DNA of 39,171 nt from an uncultured Pseudomonadota bacterium (GTDB lineage Bacteria; Pseudomonadota; Gammaproteobacteria; Enterobacterales; Succinivibrionaceae): the NCBI GenBank assembly GCA_900317945.1, contig ONIT01000012.1, positions 1 to 39,171 of the forward strand, in the 5' to 3' direction. This document shows positions 15,417-24,160 of this stretch, piece after piece (position 1 is the stretch's first letter; each line of letters starts with the position of its first letter). The notes under the pieces are model-generated. The model did no database searches. It saw only the letters and a program-made list of their open reading frames with translations, and had not been told where the DNA came from. A program made the translations under genes and the position numbers.

Positions 15417-16111
15417 ATGGCCGGGGGCCATTGGAGGATAATCACATTTTTATCTAAAATTGCACCTGCCGGCGGCTGCGGAAGCGCGCTCTTCGCCTGC
15501 GGCGTAACTCACGGCATCGGCTACGGCGGAGTAGCCCTCGCCTTCGGACTCACCGTCCTCACCATGGCCTACGCCGTCGGCGGGATCTCAGGCGGCCACT
15601 TCAACCCGGCCGTAACCCTCGGCCTTGCCGCAGCAGGCAGGTTCAATGATCCGAAGGAAATCGTGAGCTACATCGTCGCCCAGGTCCTGGGCGGCATCCT
15701 CGCTGCCTTCTTCCTCTACATCATCGCGACCGGCAAGGCAGGCTTCGACGCTGCCGCAGGCTTCGCCTCCAACGGCTACGGCGAGCACTCCCCGAGCATT
15801 ACGGCTTCCTCGCCTGCGCGGTAACCGAGATCGTCACGACCTGCATCTTCCTCCTCGTCATCTGCGGCGCGACTGACAAGCTCGCTCCGGCAGGATTCGG
15901 CCCTCTCGCCATCGGCCTCTGCCTGACACTCATCCACCTCGTCTCAATCCCGGTAACCAACACCTCCGTAAACCCAGCGTGCTCAACCGCTGTTGCCATC
16001 TTCCAGGGCGACTGGGCTCTGGGACAGCTCTGGTTCTTCTGGGTTATGCCCATCATCGGCGCTGTCATCGGCGGCCTCATCTACCGCTATGCGCTGAAGA
16101 GCGACAAGTAA
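15417..16111 (+). pseudogene. aqpZ: Decayed aquaporin Z gene (lost start, frameshift, selectivity-filter mutation)
   Basis: The sequence encodes most of an AqpZ water channel: [23 protein letters not shown], the first NPA in [17 protein letters not shown], then in another frame [22 protein letters not shown] and LWFFWVMPI. Three lesions are visible. First, after GGAGG the expected ATG and first transmembrane helix (about 16 residues of the EFFGTFWLVF type) are missing. Second, at the C-run 15790-15793 one base appears to be lost, so the frame reaches a stop at 15824 while homology continues in the next frame to a TAA at 16109-16111. Third, the second NPAR motif reads NPAC, losing the selectivity-filter arginine. 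A short in-frame ORF from ATG 15417 exists but would give half a channel. Restoring one C gives GEHSP-EHYGF. A sequencing error could explain the frameshift, but not all three defects. Confidence 0.88.
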
Positions 16112-16159
16112 GAGTCTCCCATCCGCCCCTGATCCGGGGCGGAATGGAATAAAAAAATG

Positions 16160-16188
16160 CGGGCGCAGCAGTGCGCCCGTTTTTTTTT
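16160..16188. terminator. Bidirectional terminator between aqpZ remnant and lptG
   Basis: CGGGCGCA (16160-16167) and TGCGCCCG (16172-16179) form an 8-bp GC-rich stem with a 4-base loop. It is followed by nine T's (16180-16188) and preceded by seven A's (16151-16157), so it can stop transcription from both sides. Confidence 0.92.
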
Positions 16189-16252
16189 GTGTGCCTGAAT
16201 CAAGGCAGAAACTGCCTGAAGAGCGCCGGGAACTGGGCCCCGGCGCAGCGGG

Positions 16253-17362
16253 CTAGCTCCTGAAGCCCCTCCTGAGGAGCCAGATGCCCAGGCAGCCGAA
16301 TATGAGATCAGGCGAGAGCGTCGCGATTACCGGGTTGAGCCCGTATACCACGGACATCGGCACCGCGAGCGAGGTGGAGAGGTAGAAGGCCATTCCGATT
16401 CCGATGCCGAGCAGGAGCCTCACGAAGAGCGTAACCGAGCGCGCCGTGATGAAGCCAGCGAAGCCCGCCAGGAGAATCATGGCGATGACGCCGAAGGGCA
16501 TGGCGACCTTGCGCCAGAACTCGGACTCGAACTTGGCGCTCTCAATATGGTTCTCGCGGAGATAGGAGATGTAGGCGTAGAGGGAGTACGCGGACATCTC
16601 GTCAGGCGCGACGTTGAGCTTCCCGAGCTTCTGCGGCGTTATCACAAGGTCCCAGTCCTCCTTCGGGAGGCGCTCCAGTTTGAAGGAGTCCTTCCCCCAG
16701 CTCTGCTTCGTTATGTCAGTCATGTGCCAGACGCCGTCTTCCCAGTGCCCCTGCTTGGCGTGCGAGTAGCTCTCAAGCGTGTTCCCCTTGAGGACAAGGA
16801 GATCCGCGTCATACACATCGCCGTTGAGCCCCACCACGGTGAACTGCAGGATCTTCCCGGTCTCGTGGAACCAGATCCTGTTGATTCTTGAGGTCATGCT
16901 GGTCTGGCGGAGCGCCGTGTACTTGATGACGTCAGACTCCAGCTCGCACACCGGGACCGCGAGCTCGGAGACGGCGCCCGCGATGATTACCGGAATGATC
17001 ATGGCCTTGAGCGTCGCGGACACGATCCTGATCTTGGAGAGCCCCGATGACTGGATGATTACGAGCTCCGACGACCTCTGGAGCAGCGCCAGCCCGATGA
17101 CGCTCGCCGTGAGGGCGATGAAGGGGAGGAACTGCACGAAGTCGCGGGGAAGCTTCAGCGCGCAGACCTCGGCCATTGTCAGCATGGTGTAGGCGCCCTC
17201 TCCCACGTTGTGGATCTGATCCGCGCACTTCATCAGGTAGGAAAGCCCGATGACGAAGAAGGTCAGCATGAAGAACCATCTCGTTACGATCCTGAAGATG
17301 TAGCGCTCGGTGATGGTGAAGCCGAACAGGATGCCTGCCGCCTGCCTGACGATGCTATTCAT
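16253..17362 (-). CDS. lptG: LPS export ABC transporter permease LptG
   Basis: With LptF and the LptB ATPase (not here), LptG extracts lipopolysaccharide from the inner membrane and pushes it into the LptC-A-D bridge. The 369-residue protein fits the YjgP/YjgQ family (E. coli LptG is 360). It has N-terminal helices (about 20-40, 60-80, 100-120), a periplasmic beta-jellyroll (about 140-270) and three C-terminal helices ending in LIFGCLGIWLLRRG. I place the start at ATG 17362 (MNSIVRQAAG), which overlaps the lptF stop by 8 bases; a much longer frame upstream reads inside lptF and has no family-like sequence. The N-terminus is about 15 residues longer than usual before the first helix. Confidence 0.95.
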   Translation of the reverse strand: MNSIVRQAAGILFGFTITERYIFRIVTRWFFMLTFFVIGLSYLMKCADQIHNVGEGAYTMLTMAEVCALKLPRDFVQFLPFIALTASVIGLALLQRSSELVIIQSSGLSKIRIVSATLKAMIIPVIIAGAVSELAVPVCELESDVIKYTALRQTSMTSRINRIWFHETGKILQFTVVGLNGDVYDADLLVLKGNTLESYSHAKQGHWEDGVWHMTDITKQSWGKDSFKLERLPKEDWDLVITPQKLGKLNVAPDEMSAYSLYAYISYLRENHIESAKFESEFWRKVAMPFGVIAMILLAGFAGFITARSVTLFVRLLLGIGIGMAFYLSTSLAVPMSVVYGLNPVIATLSPDLIFGCLGIWLLRRGFRS

Positions 17363-18575
17363 CTGAGCCTCCCTTCCCGCCTGCAGGCGTGTCCTTCTCC
17401 TTTCCGGCGCCGGACGCTTCGCGCCTCTCTGCACGGGCGTCCCTCCTGCCCCTGAGCATGGCCCTGATGTAGCGCTTGAACGGGACGTTGAAGGCGCTGC
17501 CCAGGGCAACGAAGAATACCGCGGGGACGATGAGGAGGCCGGGAGCCGCCGGGATTACCCCGTGCTCGATGCCGGCCCTCACGCCGAGGAGGCAGAAGAA
17601 GTAGACAAAGCAGATCGACACCGTTATGAGGTAGCGGCCGGTCCTCCCGGATCTGGGGTTGAACGAGGATATGGGGACGATGATGAACGCCATCAGGGGG
17701 ATGCTGAGAGGCAGGACGAGCCTCCACTCGAGCTCGGAGACATAGAGGCTCCCGCTCTGCTCATCAGGCTCGAAGAGCTGCCAGGTCGGGACCGCGTAGA
17801 TCTTGCTCTTGTGCTCCTCGTCCTTGTGCTCGTTCAGCACGGTCCTGAACCTCTTGAACGTGGTGCTGCTGTAGCGGTTCTTCTCGTCCGGGCCGCTGTA
17901 GCGCGTGCCGTTGAGGAGCGTAACGTTGATCATGCCGTTCTCGTCGCGGCTGATGTAGCCGTGCTCAGCGACGGTAACGCCGCTCACGAAGCCCTCGATG
18001 ATCTTCACGTCATGAAGGTTGCTGTAGCCGTCGAGATTCTTAAGGCTCTTCTCCTCCTCAAGCTCCTGCTTCGTGTCCATGCCGCTGACGTAAATGGTCA
18101 CGGGCTCACGCCCGCTGGTGAAGGTCATGAACTTTCCCGGGGCAAGCATGAAGGAGCCCGGATCCGACTTCACCTGCTCGATGAGGGCAAGCTTCTTACC
18201 CTCCGAGGCGGGGGCTAGCCAGACCGAGTTCGCGAGAGCCGCGGCGGCGACGAGCCAGGCAAGCATCTGTATGACGAGCTGCAGCCTCGCCGGGGTGTAT
18301 CCGGAGGTCTTCATGACGACGAGCTCGTTGTTGGAGCTCAGGCCGCCTATCGCCGACACCACCGCGATGGAGAAGGTGAAAAGCACCAGGTAGGTGGTGA
18401 GGAGCGGCAGGGAGAGCAGCACCAGCGACGAGATGAGCTGCGCCGGTACCTCGCCCTTCGCGGCCTGGGAAAGGAACGAGACAAGCGAGTTGCCCGAGAC
18501 AGCCAGCATGAAGGCAAGAAGAATTCCGAGGAATATCTTCAGGGTTGAGTTGAATATGTATCTGGATAGAATCAC
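17355..18575 (-). CDS. lptF: LPS export ABC transporter permease LptF
   Basis: The partner of LptG in the LptB2FG exporter. The 406-residue protein begins MILSRYIFNSTLKIFLG, the classic LptF coupling helix and first transmembrane segment, and carries SSNNELVVMKTSGYTPARL in the cytoplasmic loop that contacts LptB. A periplasmic jellyroll domain (about 135-265) and C-terminal helices (ISSFNPRSGR loop, then about 310-370) follow. It ends in a charged tail of about 35 residues (RRDARAERREASGAGKEKD...), longer than in E. coli LptF (366). The start codon is GTG at 18575. The gene is divergent from pepA, as in E. coli, and has an extended -10 promoter at 18603-18611. Confidence 0.95.
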   Translation of the reverse strand: MILSRYIFNSTLKIFLGILLAFMLAVSGNSLVSFLSQAAKGEVPAQLISSLVLLSLPLLTTYLVLFTFSIAVVSAIGGLSSNNELVVMKTSGYTPARLQLVIQMLAWLVAAAALANSVWLAPASEGKKLALIEQVKSDPGSFMLAPGKFMTFTSGREPVTIYVSGMDTKQELEEEKSLKNLDGYSNLHDVKIIEGFVSGVTVAEHGYISRDENGMINVTLLNGTRYSGPDEKNRYSSTTFKRFRTVLNEHKDEEHKSKIYAVPTWQLFEPDEQSGSLYVSELEWRLVLPLSIPLMAFIIVPISSFNPRSGRTGRYLITVSICFVYFFCLLGVRAGIEHGVIPAAPGLLIVPAVFFVALGSAFNVPFKRYIRAMLRGRRDARAERREASGAGKEKDTPAGGKGGSDE

Positions 18576-18602
18576 TTGTATCGTCCGTTTGATGCCGCCC
18601 CG

Positions 18603-18611
18603 ATTATATCA
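18603..18611 (-). promoter_or_regulatory. Extended -10 promoter of lptFG
   Basis: On the minus strand TGA precedes a perfect TATAAT (18608-18603), an extended -10 element 27 bases before the GTG start. The -35 is weak (TTGAAA is 14 bases away), so the TGn motif probably carries recognition. Confidence 0.65.
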
Positions 18612-18697
18612 GACCAGAGGACTTTCAATGAGCGTCTGAGGGGAGATTTGCCGGCAGCGAGGCAGACATCCTCGCATACTGCGAAGGACACGCGATT

Positions 18698-18727
18698 TTG
18701 GCGCAGGAGATGCGCAGAGGATACAAT
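18698..18727 (+). promoter_or_regulatory. Candidate promoter of pepA-holC
   Basis: TTGGCG (18698-18703) and TACAAT (18722-18727) are 18 bases apart and 44 bases before the pepA start. The hexamers match sigma70 consensus moderately. Confidence 0.5.
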
Positions 18728-18770
18728 ATCACTGCTGCCCGCCCGGGCAGGAAACATTGAGGAGAGAATC

Positions 18771-20450
18771 ATGCAGGGGAGCGCTTTTTACGGGGATCTG
18801 AGGGACGCGTCATTCAGGATTGCCTTTCCGCTTAACAAGGAGAGCGATGAGTCGGTGCTCTTCGAGTCTGATGTCGGGAGCGACGCGCCTGCCGTAACGC
18901 TCGGCGTTCCTGAGTACGTAACCGACACGGCGTGGATTGTCCCGGTCTCGGATGACGCAGAGAAGGCCTCCGCCCTTGACGGCATATCAGGCATCAGCGA
19001 CCTCGTATCGGCCGCGTTCCTGAACGGGCTCACCCCGAAGAAGGGCGAGATCCGCGTGCTGGTGTCCGGGAAGAAGGGAACCGTGGTGCTCTGCGGCACC
19101 GGGAAGGAAGGGGAGCTCGACCAGGAGACTCTCGCAGCGCTCTCCTCCGCGGCAGGAAAGGCGGTCTCGGCAGCCGGAGCGGTGGACATCGTCAATGCCC
19201 TGCCCGCAGTTCCCTGCGGGGAGCTCGTCAACGACGAGAGGGTAAGGCTCAGCACCGAGGCCCTCATTGAGGGAAGCTATTTCAGCTCCTCCTGGAAGTC
19301 GGCCCCGGAAAAGCGCGACTTCTCCGGGACGATGGTCTACGTTTACCCCGGAGAGGAGAGCAGGGACCTTGCTGACAACTGCCAGGACGGCCTCTCCGGC
19401 GGCTTCCACTCCGCAATGGCCGTCATGGCCGCGAGGGATCTTGCATCCGTACCCGGCAATGTCTGCCACCCGGAGTACCTCGCGGACATGGCCCGCTCCC
19501 TTGAGGGAGACGGGGTAACCGTCGAGATCCTGGGGCAGAAGGAGCTTGAGGAGCAGGGGATGAACGGCTACCTCGCTGCGGCCGCCGGATCGCCCTACCC
19601 TCCCTTTATGGCGGCGGTAAGCTACCGCGGCGCCGGCGACGAGAAGCCGGTGGTCCTTATCGGCAAGGGGCTCTGCTTTGACTCCGGCGGACTTTCCCTG
19701 AAGCCCGCCGCCGGCATGGACGAGATGAAGTTCGACAAGTGCGGCGCCTCCGTAGTGTACGGCGTGATGAAGTCGATCATCGACATGCACCTCCCTCTGA
19801 ACGTGGTAGGCCTCATGTGCGGCGCAGAGAACATCCCGGGAGGGCTCTGCTACCGCCCGGGCGACATCATCACCATGAAGAACGGGCTCAATGTCGAGGT
19901 GGTCAACACTGACGCAGAGGGCAGGATGGTGCTCGCCGACGCGCTCTCCTACGCGGAGAGGTACAATCCGGCCGTAACCATTGACATCGCGACGCTCACC
20001 GGCGGCTGCGTCATCGCCCTCGGGCACGAGATGAGCGGCCTCATGACCGATGACGACGGCCTTGCCGAGGCCCTCATCGCCTCAGGCATCAGGACCGGCG
20101 ACCTGGTCTGGCGCCTCCCGCTCTCCAGGGCCTACGCGAAGCTCCTTAAGGCTGAGACCGGCGACGTGCTGCAGAGCGCCGGGCGCGACGCAAGCCCCGT
20201 GACCGCAGCCGAGTTCCTCAAGAACTTCAGGCCGAAGAGCGGCACCTGGGCGCACCTCGACATCGCCGGGACCGGCTGGAACTCCAGGGGGATCAAGGGG
20301 CCTACCGGACGCCCCGCCTCGCTCCTCCTCTCCTACCTCATCGATCTCTCGCGCGGCATCATCCGCGACCGCCGCGGCGGCACGGTGCTCGCCTTTGACG
20401 CCGAGGGCCCGGCGGACGGGTTCGGTGTCGAGGGAAAAGGAGAGGAGTAA
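18771..20450 (+). CDS. pepA: Leucyl aminopeptidase (M17 family, PepA)
   Basis: A cytoplasmic dimetal aminopeptidase of 559 residues. The M17 catalytic residues are visible: K299 and D304 in GKGLCFDSGG, the second metal-binding aspartate in KFDKCGA, and D381/E383 in the family signature NTDAEGRM. DKCGA differs from the usual DMCGA. The C-terminal catalytic half is well conserved; the N-terminal half is divergent and the protein is about 55 residues longer than E. coli PepA (503), including an Asp/Arg/Gly-rich tail of about 30 residues. In E. coli PepA also binds DNA (XerCD recombination, carAB control); whether this one does cannot be told. ATG 18771 has GAGGAGA just upstream; the frame is open further 5' but that region holds the lptF/pepA promoters. 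It is followed by holC and valS as in E. coli. Confidence 0.94.
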   Translation: MQGSAFYGDLRDASFRIAFPLNKESDESVLFESDVGSDAPAVTLGVPEYVTDTAWIVPVSDDAEKASALDGISGISDLVSAAFLNGLTPKKGEIRVLVSGKKGTVVLCGTGKEGELDQETLAALSSAAGKAVSAAGAVDIVNALPAVPCGELVNDERVRLSTEALIEGSYFSSSWKSAPEKRDFSGTMVYVYPGEESRDLADNCQDGLSGGFHSAMAVMAARDLASVPGNVCHPEYLADMARSLEGDGVTVEILGQKELEEQGMNGYLAAAAGSPYPPFMAAVSYRGAGDEKPVVLIGKGLCFDSGGLSLKPAAGMDEMKFDKCGASVVYGVMKSIIDMHLPLNVVGLMCGAENIPGGLCYRPGDIITMKNGLNVEVVNTDAEGRMVLADALSYAERYNPAVTIDIATLTGGCVIALGHEMSGLMTDDDGLAEALIASGIRTGDLVWRLPLSRAYAKLLKAETGDVLQSAGRDASPVTAAEFLKNFRPKSGTWAHLDIAGTGWNSRGIKGPTGRPASLLLSYLIDLSRGIIRDRRGGTVLAFDAEGPADGFGVEGKGEE

Positions 20451-20475
20451 GGGAGCTCTGGCACAGGGGAAAGAA

Positions 20476-20994
20476 TTGAGCATCGTGATTTTCATCGGGC
20501 TTCCCGAGACGGAGCCCTTCGGCGCCATGACAGAGGAGGGGAGGAGGCTCGCGGGAGCGCTCCTCGCCTCAAGGCTCCTCCCTGGGGATCCCGCGAATGA
20601 GGCCCCCTGGAAGGATCAGAGGGGAAGGCCGGGGAGGCTCTTCCGCCCGGATGACAGCCTCTACTTCCTCACCGACTCCCGGGACACCGCGGCGGATCTC
20701 GAGGGAAGGCTCTGGCTCACCCCGGGGCGCCTCATCGCGGGCGCGCTCTCCGACACTCCGGAGTCTGCCGCGGCCCCCATCGAGTACGGCTGGCTCCCCC
20801 GCCCGAGGGTCCCCCGGAGCGCGGTGTTCGAGTTCGGAGTGGAGCTGCCCCTCCAGAACCTCCGCCCTTTCAGGCTGGTATTCGAGTGCGTCGCGCCTGA
20901 CAGCTCCTCAAAGGAGAGGTCGAGGAGGCGCTGGAAGGAATTTGCCGCGTCAGGCAATAAGGTCTTCTACCGCGCTTTTGAGGGCGCAAATTGA
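20476..20994 (+). CDS. holC: DNA polymerase III chi subunit HolC
   Basis: Chi links the clamp-loader psi subunit to single-strand-binding protein. The 172-residue product has the chi pattern: an N-terminal strand (SIVIFIGLPET), SLYFLTDSRDTAADLEGRLW (E. coli: a helix ending in DEALWARP), then LIAGAL and a C-terminal end with RRRWKEFAASGNKVFYRAF (E. coli: RERYKAYRVAGFNLN). The middle has an insertion of about 20 residues relative to E. coli HolC (147). Position between pepA and valS supports the call. The start is probably TTG 20476, with AGGGGA five bases before it; other candidates are GTG 20485 and ATG 20524, the last of which would remove the first strand. Confidence 0.85.
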   Translation: MSIVIFIGLPETEPFGAMTEEGRRLAGALLASRLLPGDPANEAPWKDQRGRPGRLFRPDDSLYFLTDSRDTAADLEGRLWLTPGRLIAGALSDTPESAAAPIEYGWLPRPRVPRSAVFEFGVELPLQNLRPFRLVFECVAPDSSSKERSRRRWKEFAASGNKVFYRAFEGAN

Positions 20995-21025
20995 AAAAAA
21001 GCCTTAAAAAGCTTAACATTTCGGC

Positions 21026-21062
21026 GCCGCGCAATAAGGAAAAGGCGCGGCTTTTTATTTTT
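21026..21062 (+). terminator. Terminator of pepA-holC, ahead of valS
   Basis: GCCGCGC (21026-21032) and GCGCGGC (21045-21051) form a 7-bp GC-only stem with a 12-base loop, followed by TTTTTATTTTTT. valS therefore probably has its own promoter or depends on read-through. A second small stem (TCCCGC/GCGGGA, 21069-21086) lies in the valS leader. Confidence 0.82.
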
Positions 21063-21144
21063 TGAGCATCCCGCCTGAATGCGGGACGCGAAGTTGGAAA
21101 CACTAAGGCGCCGGCCCTGCCGGTTGCTGCCGGGAACATCGATA

Positions 21145-23985
21145 ATGGACAATACTTTCGATTCAAACGCGTCAGAACAGGAAATCTACCGCCGCTGGGA
21201 AGAAAGCGGCTGCTTCAAGCCAAACGGCAGAACCGACCGCGGTGCATTCTGCATTGCCCTTCCTCCTCCCAACGTAACCGGTGTCCTCCACATGGGCCAT
21301 GCCTTCCAGCAGACCATCATGGACATCCTCATCCGCTATCACAGGATGCGCGGCGAGAACACACTCTGGCAGGCAGGAACCGACCATGCCGGCATCGCGA
21401 CCCAGATGGTCGTCGAGCGCAAGATCGCAGCTGAGGAGCACAAGACCCGCCAGGACTACGGCCGCGAGAAGTTCATCGAGAAGGTCTGGGAGTGGAAGGC
21501 GAAGTCAGGCGGCGCCATCACGAAGCAGATGAGGCGCCTCGGCGACTCCGTCGACTGGTCGCGCGAGCGATTCACCATGGACGAGGGCCTCTCCCGCGCC
21601 GTAAGGGAGGTGTTCGTCAGGCTCTATGACGAGAACCTCATCTACCGCGGCAAGAGGCTCGTCAACTGGGATCCGAAGCTCCGCACCGCCATCTCCGACC
21701 TTGAGGTCGAGAACCGCGAGGTGCAGAGTCACATGTGGCACCTCCGCTATCCCCTGGAGAAGGGCGTAACAACGAAGGACGGCAAGGACTACATCATCGT
21801 CGCGACCACCCGTCCGGAGACCATGTTCGGCGATACCGCCGTCGCGGTGAACGCCAAGGATCCGAGGTATGACTACCTCATCGGGAAGAAGGTCATCCTC
21901 CCGCTCGTCAACCGTCCCATCCCCATCGTGGGCGACGAGCACGCCGACATGACCAAGGGAACCGGCTGCGTGAAGATCACCCCGGCGCACGACTTCAACG
22001 ATAACGAGGTCGGGAAGCGCCACTCGCTCCCCATGATCAACGTCCTCACCGAGGACGCCAGGATCGTGGACAAGGCCGAGGTCTACGACATCAACGGCGA
22101 GCCCTCTGACGTCTATGACAGCTACATCCCCGAGGAGTTCCGCGGGCTTGACCGCTACAAGGCGCGCGATCTCGTCGTCGAGGAATTTAAGAAGCTTGGT
22201 CTCCTCGAGAAGATCGAGGACCACGTCATGATGCAGCCGTACGGCGACAGGGGCGGAGTGCCCATCGAGCCGTACCTCACCAGCCAGTGGTACGTAAGGA
22301 CCAAGCCCCTCGCCGAGCCCGCCATCAAGGCAGTCGAGGACGGCAGCATCACCTTCGTCCCCAAGCAGTATGAGAACATGTACTTCGCCTGGATGAGGAA
22401 CATCCAGGACTGGTGCATCTCCCGCCAGCTCTGGTGGGGCCACAGAATCCCCGCCTGGTACGACAATGACGGAAAGGTCTACGTCGGCCGCAGCGAGGAG
22501 GAGGTAAGGAGCAAGTACAGCCTCGACAGCGCGGTTGTCCTTAAGCAGGATCAGGACGTCCTCGACACCTGGTTCAGCTCCGCGCTCTGGACCTTCTCGA
22601 CCCTCGGCTGGCCTGACGACACCCCTGAGCTTAAGACCTTCCATCCGACCGACGTCCTCGTAACCGGCTTTGACATCATCTTCTTCTGGGTTGCCAGGAT
22701 GATCATGATGACCCTCCACTTCCGCCATGAGGTTCCCTTCAAGACCGTCTACGTTACCGGCCTCATCCGCGACGAGGAAGGCAAGAAGATGTCGAAGTCC
22801 AAGGGCAACGTCATCGATCCTCTCAACATGATTGAGGGCATCAGCATCGATCAGCTGGTTAAGAACCGCACCGCCAACATGATGCAGCCGCAGATGGCCG
22901 AGAAGGTCGCGAAGCGCACCAGAAAGCAGTTCCCGAACGGCATCGAGGCCTACGGCACCGACGCCCTGCGCTTCACCCTCGCAGCGCTCGCCTCCACCGG
23001 CCGCGACATCAACTGGGACATGAAGCGCCTCGAGGGCTACCGCAACTTCTGCAACAAGCTGTGGAACGCGAGCCGCTACGTCCTCATGAACAAGGACAAG
23101 GGCAACCCGAAGGCTGAGGGGAACCTCAAGCTCTCCCTCGCCGACCGCTGGATCAGGACCAAGCTCCAGTACGCCATCAGGGACTTCAGGGCCGCCGTTG
23201 ACTCCTACCGCTTCGACCAGGCCGCCGGCGTCATCTACGAGTTCCTCTGGAACCAGTTCTGCGACTGGTACCTTGAGCTCACCAAGCCCGTCCTCTGGCA
23301 CGGAGAGCAGGACGAGAAGGACGCTGCCCTCTCGACCCTGTTCCATGTGCTTGAGACCACGCTCCGCCTCGCCCACCCGATCATTCCGTTCATCACCGAG
23401 GAGATCTGGCAGAACATCGCCCCGCTCATCATGGACGTGAAGGAAGGCGACACCATCATGCTGAAGGACTTCCCTGAGTATGACGCGTCGCAGGTTGACG
23501 AGAAGGCCCTCAAGGAGCAGGAGTTCCTCAAGTCATTCATCATCGCCGTCAGAAACATCAGGGCCGAGTACAACCTCTCCCCGACCCACAAGCTCTCCGC
23601 CCTCCTCATCTCCTCGAACGGCGATGACAGGATCGCGGAGGACAACTTCAGGAACCTCGCGCAGCTCGCCTCCCTTGAGTCGGTAAGCAGCCTCGCGAAG
23701 GATGCCGAGAGGCCGTTCGCCGCAAGCCGCCTGCTGAACGCTGACACCGAGGTCCTGGTTCCCCTGAAGGGAGTCGTTGACAAGGATCAGGAGCTCAGGA
23801 GAATCGACAAGGAGATCGAGGCCAGGAAGAACGACGTCGCCAGGGGCGAGAAGAAGCTCTCGAACCAGGCGTTCGTCGGCAAGGCTCCGGCCGAGGTCAT
23901 CGGGAAGGAGCGCCAGAAGCTCGCTGACGCGAAGTCCGAGCTCCAGAAGCTCGAGGCCACCAGGAAGCAGGTAGAGGCGCTCTAG
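21145..23985 (+). CDS. valS: Valyl-tRNA synthetase
   Basis: A cytoplasmic class I synthetase charging tRNA-Val. The 946 residues match the family (E. coli ValS 951). Visible parts in order: the HIGH motif as HMGH (49-52) in [14 protein letters not shown], the CP1 editing domain with [15 protein letters not shown] and D-rich [28 protein letters not shown], the KMSKS loop (548-552), the anticodon-binding domain and a C-terminal coiled coil rich in Lys/Glu that contacts the tRNA. I chose ATG 21145 because [20 protein letters not shown] aligns with ValS N-termini; an upstream in-frame ATG at 21079 lies directly behind a terminator. Confidence 0.98.
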   Translation: MDNTFDSNASEQEIYRRWEESGCFKPNGRTDRGAFCIALPPPNVTGVLHMGHAFQQTIMDILIRYHRMRGENTLWQAGTDHAGIATQMVVERKIAAEEHKTRQDYGREKFIEKVWEWKAKSGGAITKQMRRLGDSVDWSRERFTMDEGLSRAVREVFVRLYDENLIYRGKRLVNWDPKLRTAISDLEVENREVQSHMWHLRYPLEKGVTTKDGKDYIIVATTRPETMFGDTAVAVNAKDPRYDYLIGKKVILPLVNRPIPIVGDEHADMTKGTGCVKITPAHDFNDNEVGKRHSLPMINVLTEDARIVDKAEVYDINGEPSDVYDSYIPEEFRGLDRYKARDLVVEEFKKLGLLEKIEDHVMMQPYGDRGGVPIEPYLTSQWYVRTKPLAEPAIKAVEDGSITFVPKQYENMYFAWMRNIQDWCISRQLWWGHRIPAWYDNDGKVYVGRSEEEVRSKYSLDSAVVLKQDQDVLDTWFSSALWTFSTLGWPDDTPELKTFHPTDVLVTGFDIIFFWVARMIMMTLHFRHEVPFKTVYVTGLIRDEEGKKMSKSKGNVIDPLNMIEGISIDQLVKNRTANMMQPQMAEKVAKRTRKQFPNGIEAYGTDALRFTLAALASTGRDINWDMKRLEGYRNFCNKLWNASRYVLMNKDKGNPKAEGNLKLSLADRWIRTKLQYAIRDFRAAVDSYRFDQAAGVIYEFLWNQFCDWYLELTKPVLWHGEQDEKDAALSTLFHVLETTLRLAHPIIPFITEEIWQNIAPLIMDVKEGDTIMLKDFPEYDASQVDEKALKEQEFLKSFIIAVRNIRAEYNLSPTHKLSALLISSNGDDRIAEDNFRNLAQLASLESVSSLAKDAERPFAASRLLNADTEVLVPLKGVVDKDQELRRIDKEIEARKNDVARGEKKLSNQAFVGKAPAEVIGKERQKLADAKSELQKLEATRKQVEAL

Positions 23986-24010
23986 CGCTTTAGCCGCAGG
24001 ACCCTGACAG

Positions 24011-24046
24011 GGCGGGCAGAGGCATTGCTTCTGCCCGCCTTTTCTG
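24011..24046 (+). terminator. Terminator of valS
   Basis: GGCGGGCAGA (24011-24020) and TCTGCCCGCC (24030-24039) pair over 10 bp, followed by TTTTCTGT. It lies 26 bases after the valS stop. Confidence 0.92.
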
Positions 24047-24112
24047 TCACTTCGCGCTGCTGCGTCTGCATATTGATACCAGGAAAGGCAGAGACGGGAC
24101 TGCAAAGAGAGC

Positions 24113-24154
24113 CCAGTCGAAATTTACTGCAAGCTTGCAGCAAATTTCGACTGG
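24113..24154. repeat. Near-perfect 42-bp palindrome at the 3' side of the ATPase gene
   Basis: CCAGTCGAAATTT (24113-24125) pairs with AAATTTCGACTGG (24142-24154), and the centre CTGCAAG/CTTGCAG (24127-24140) is a perfect palindrome with no loop. The arms differ only at one A-C mismatch (24126/24141). It begins 6 bases beyond the ATPase stop codon. The core (TTTACTGCAA and TGCAGCAAA) recurs on the other side of the gene at 25434-25471. No U-tract follows on either strand, so a normal terminator is unlikely. Confidence 0.9.
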
Positions 24155-24160
24155 AGACTG

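Noticed and set aside
15400..15418. CTTGCA-GTA-TGCAAG inverted repeat sharing the 8-mer TTGCAGTA with the palindrome pair
   Set aside because: An 8-base match is expected by chance in a window this size, and the flanking core TTTACTGCAA...TGCAGCAAA is absent.
17363..17509. Longer LptG start, 49 codons upstream
   Set aside because: The added residues are an out-of-frame reading of the lptF C-terminus and are not LptG-like.
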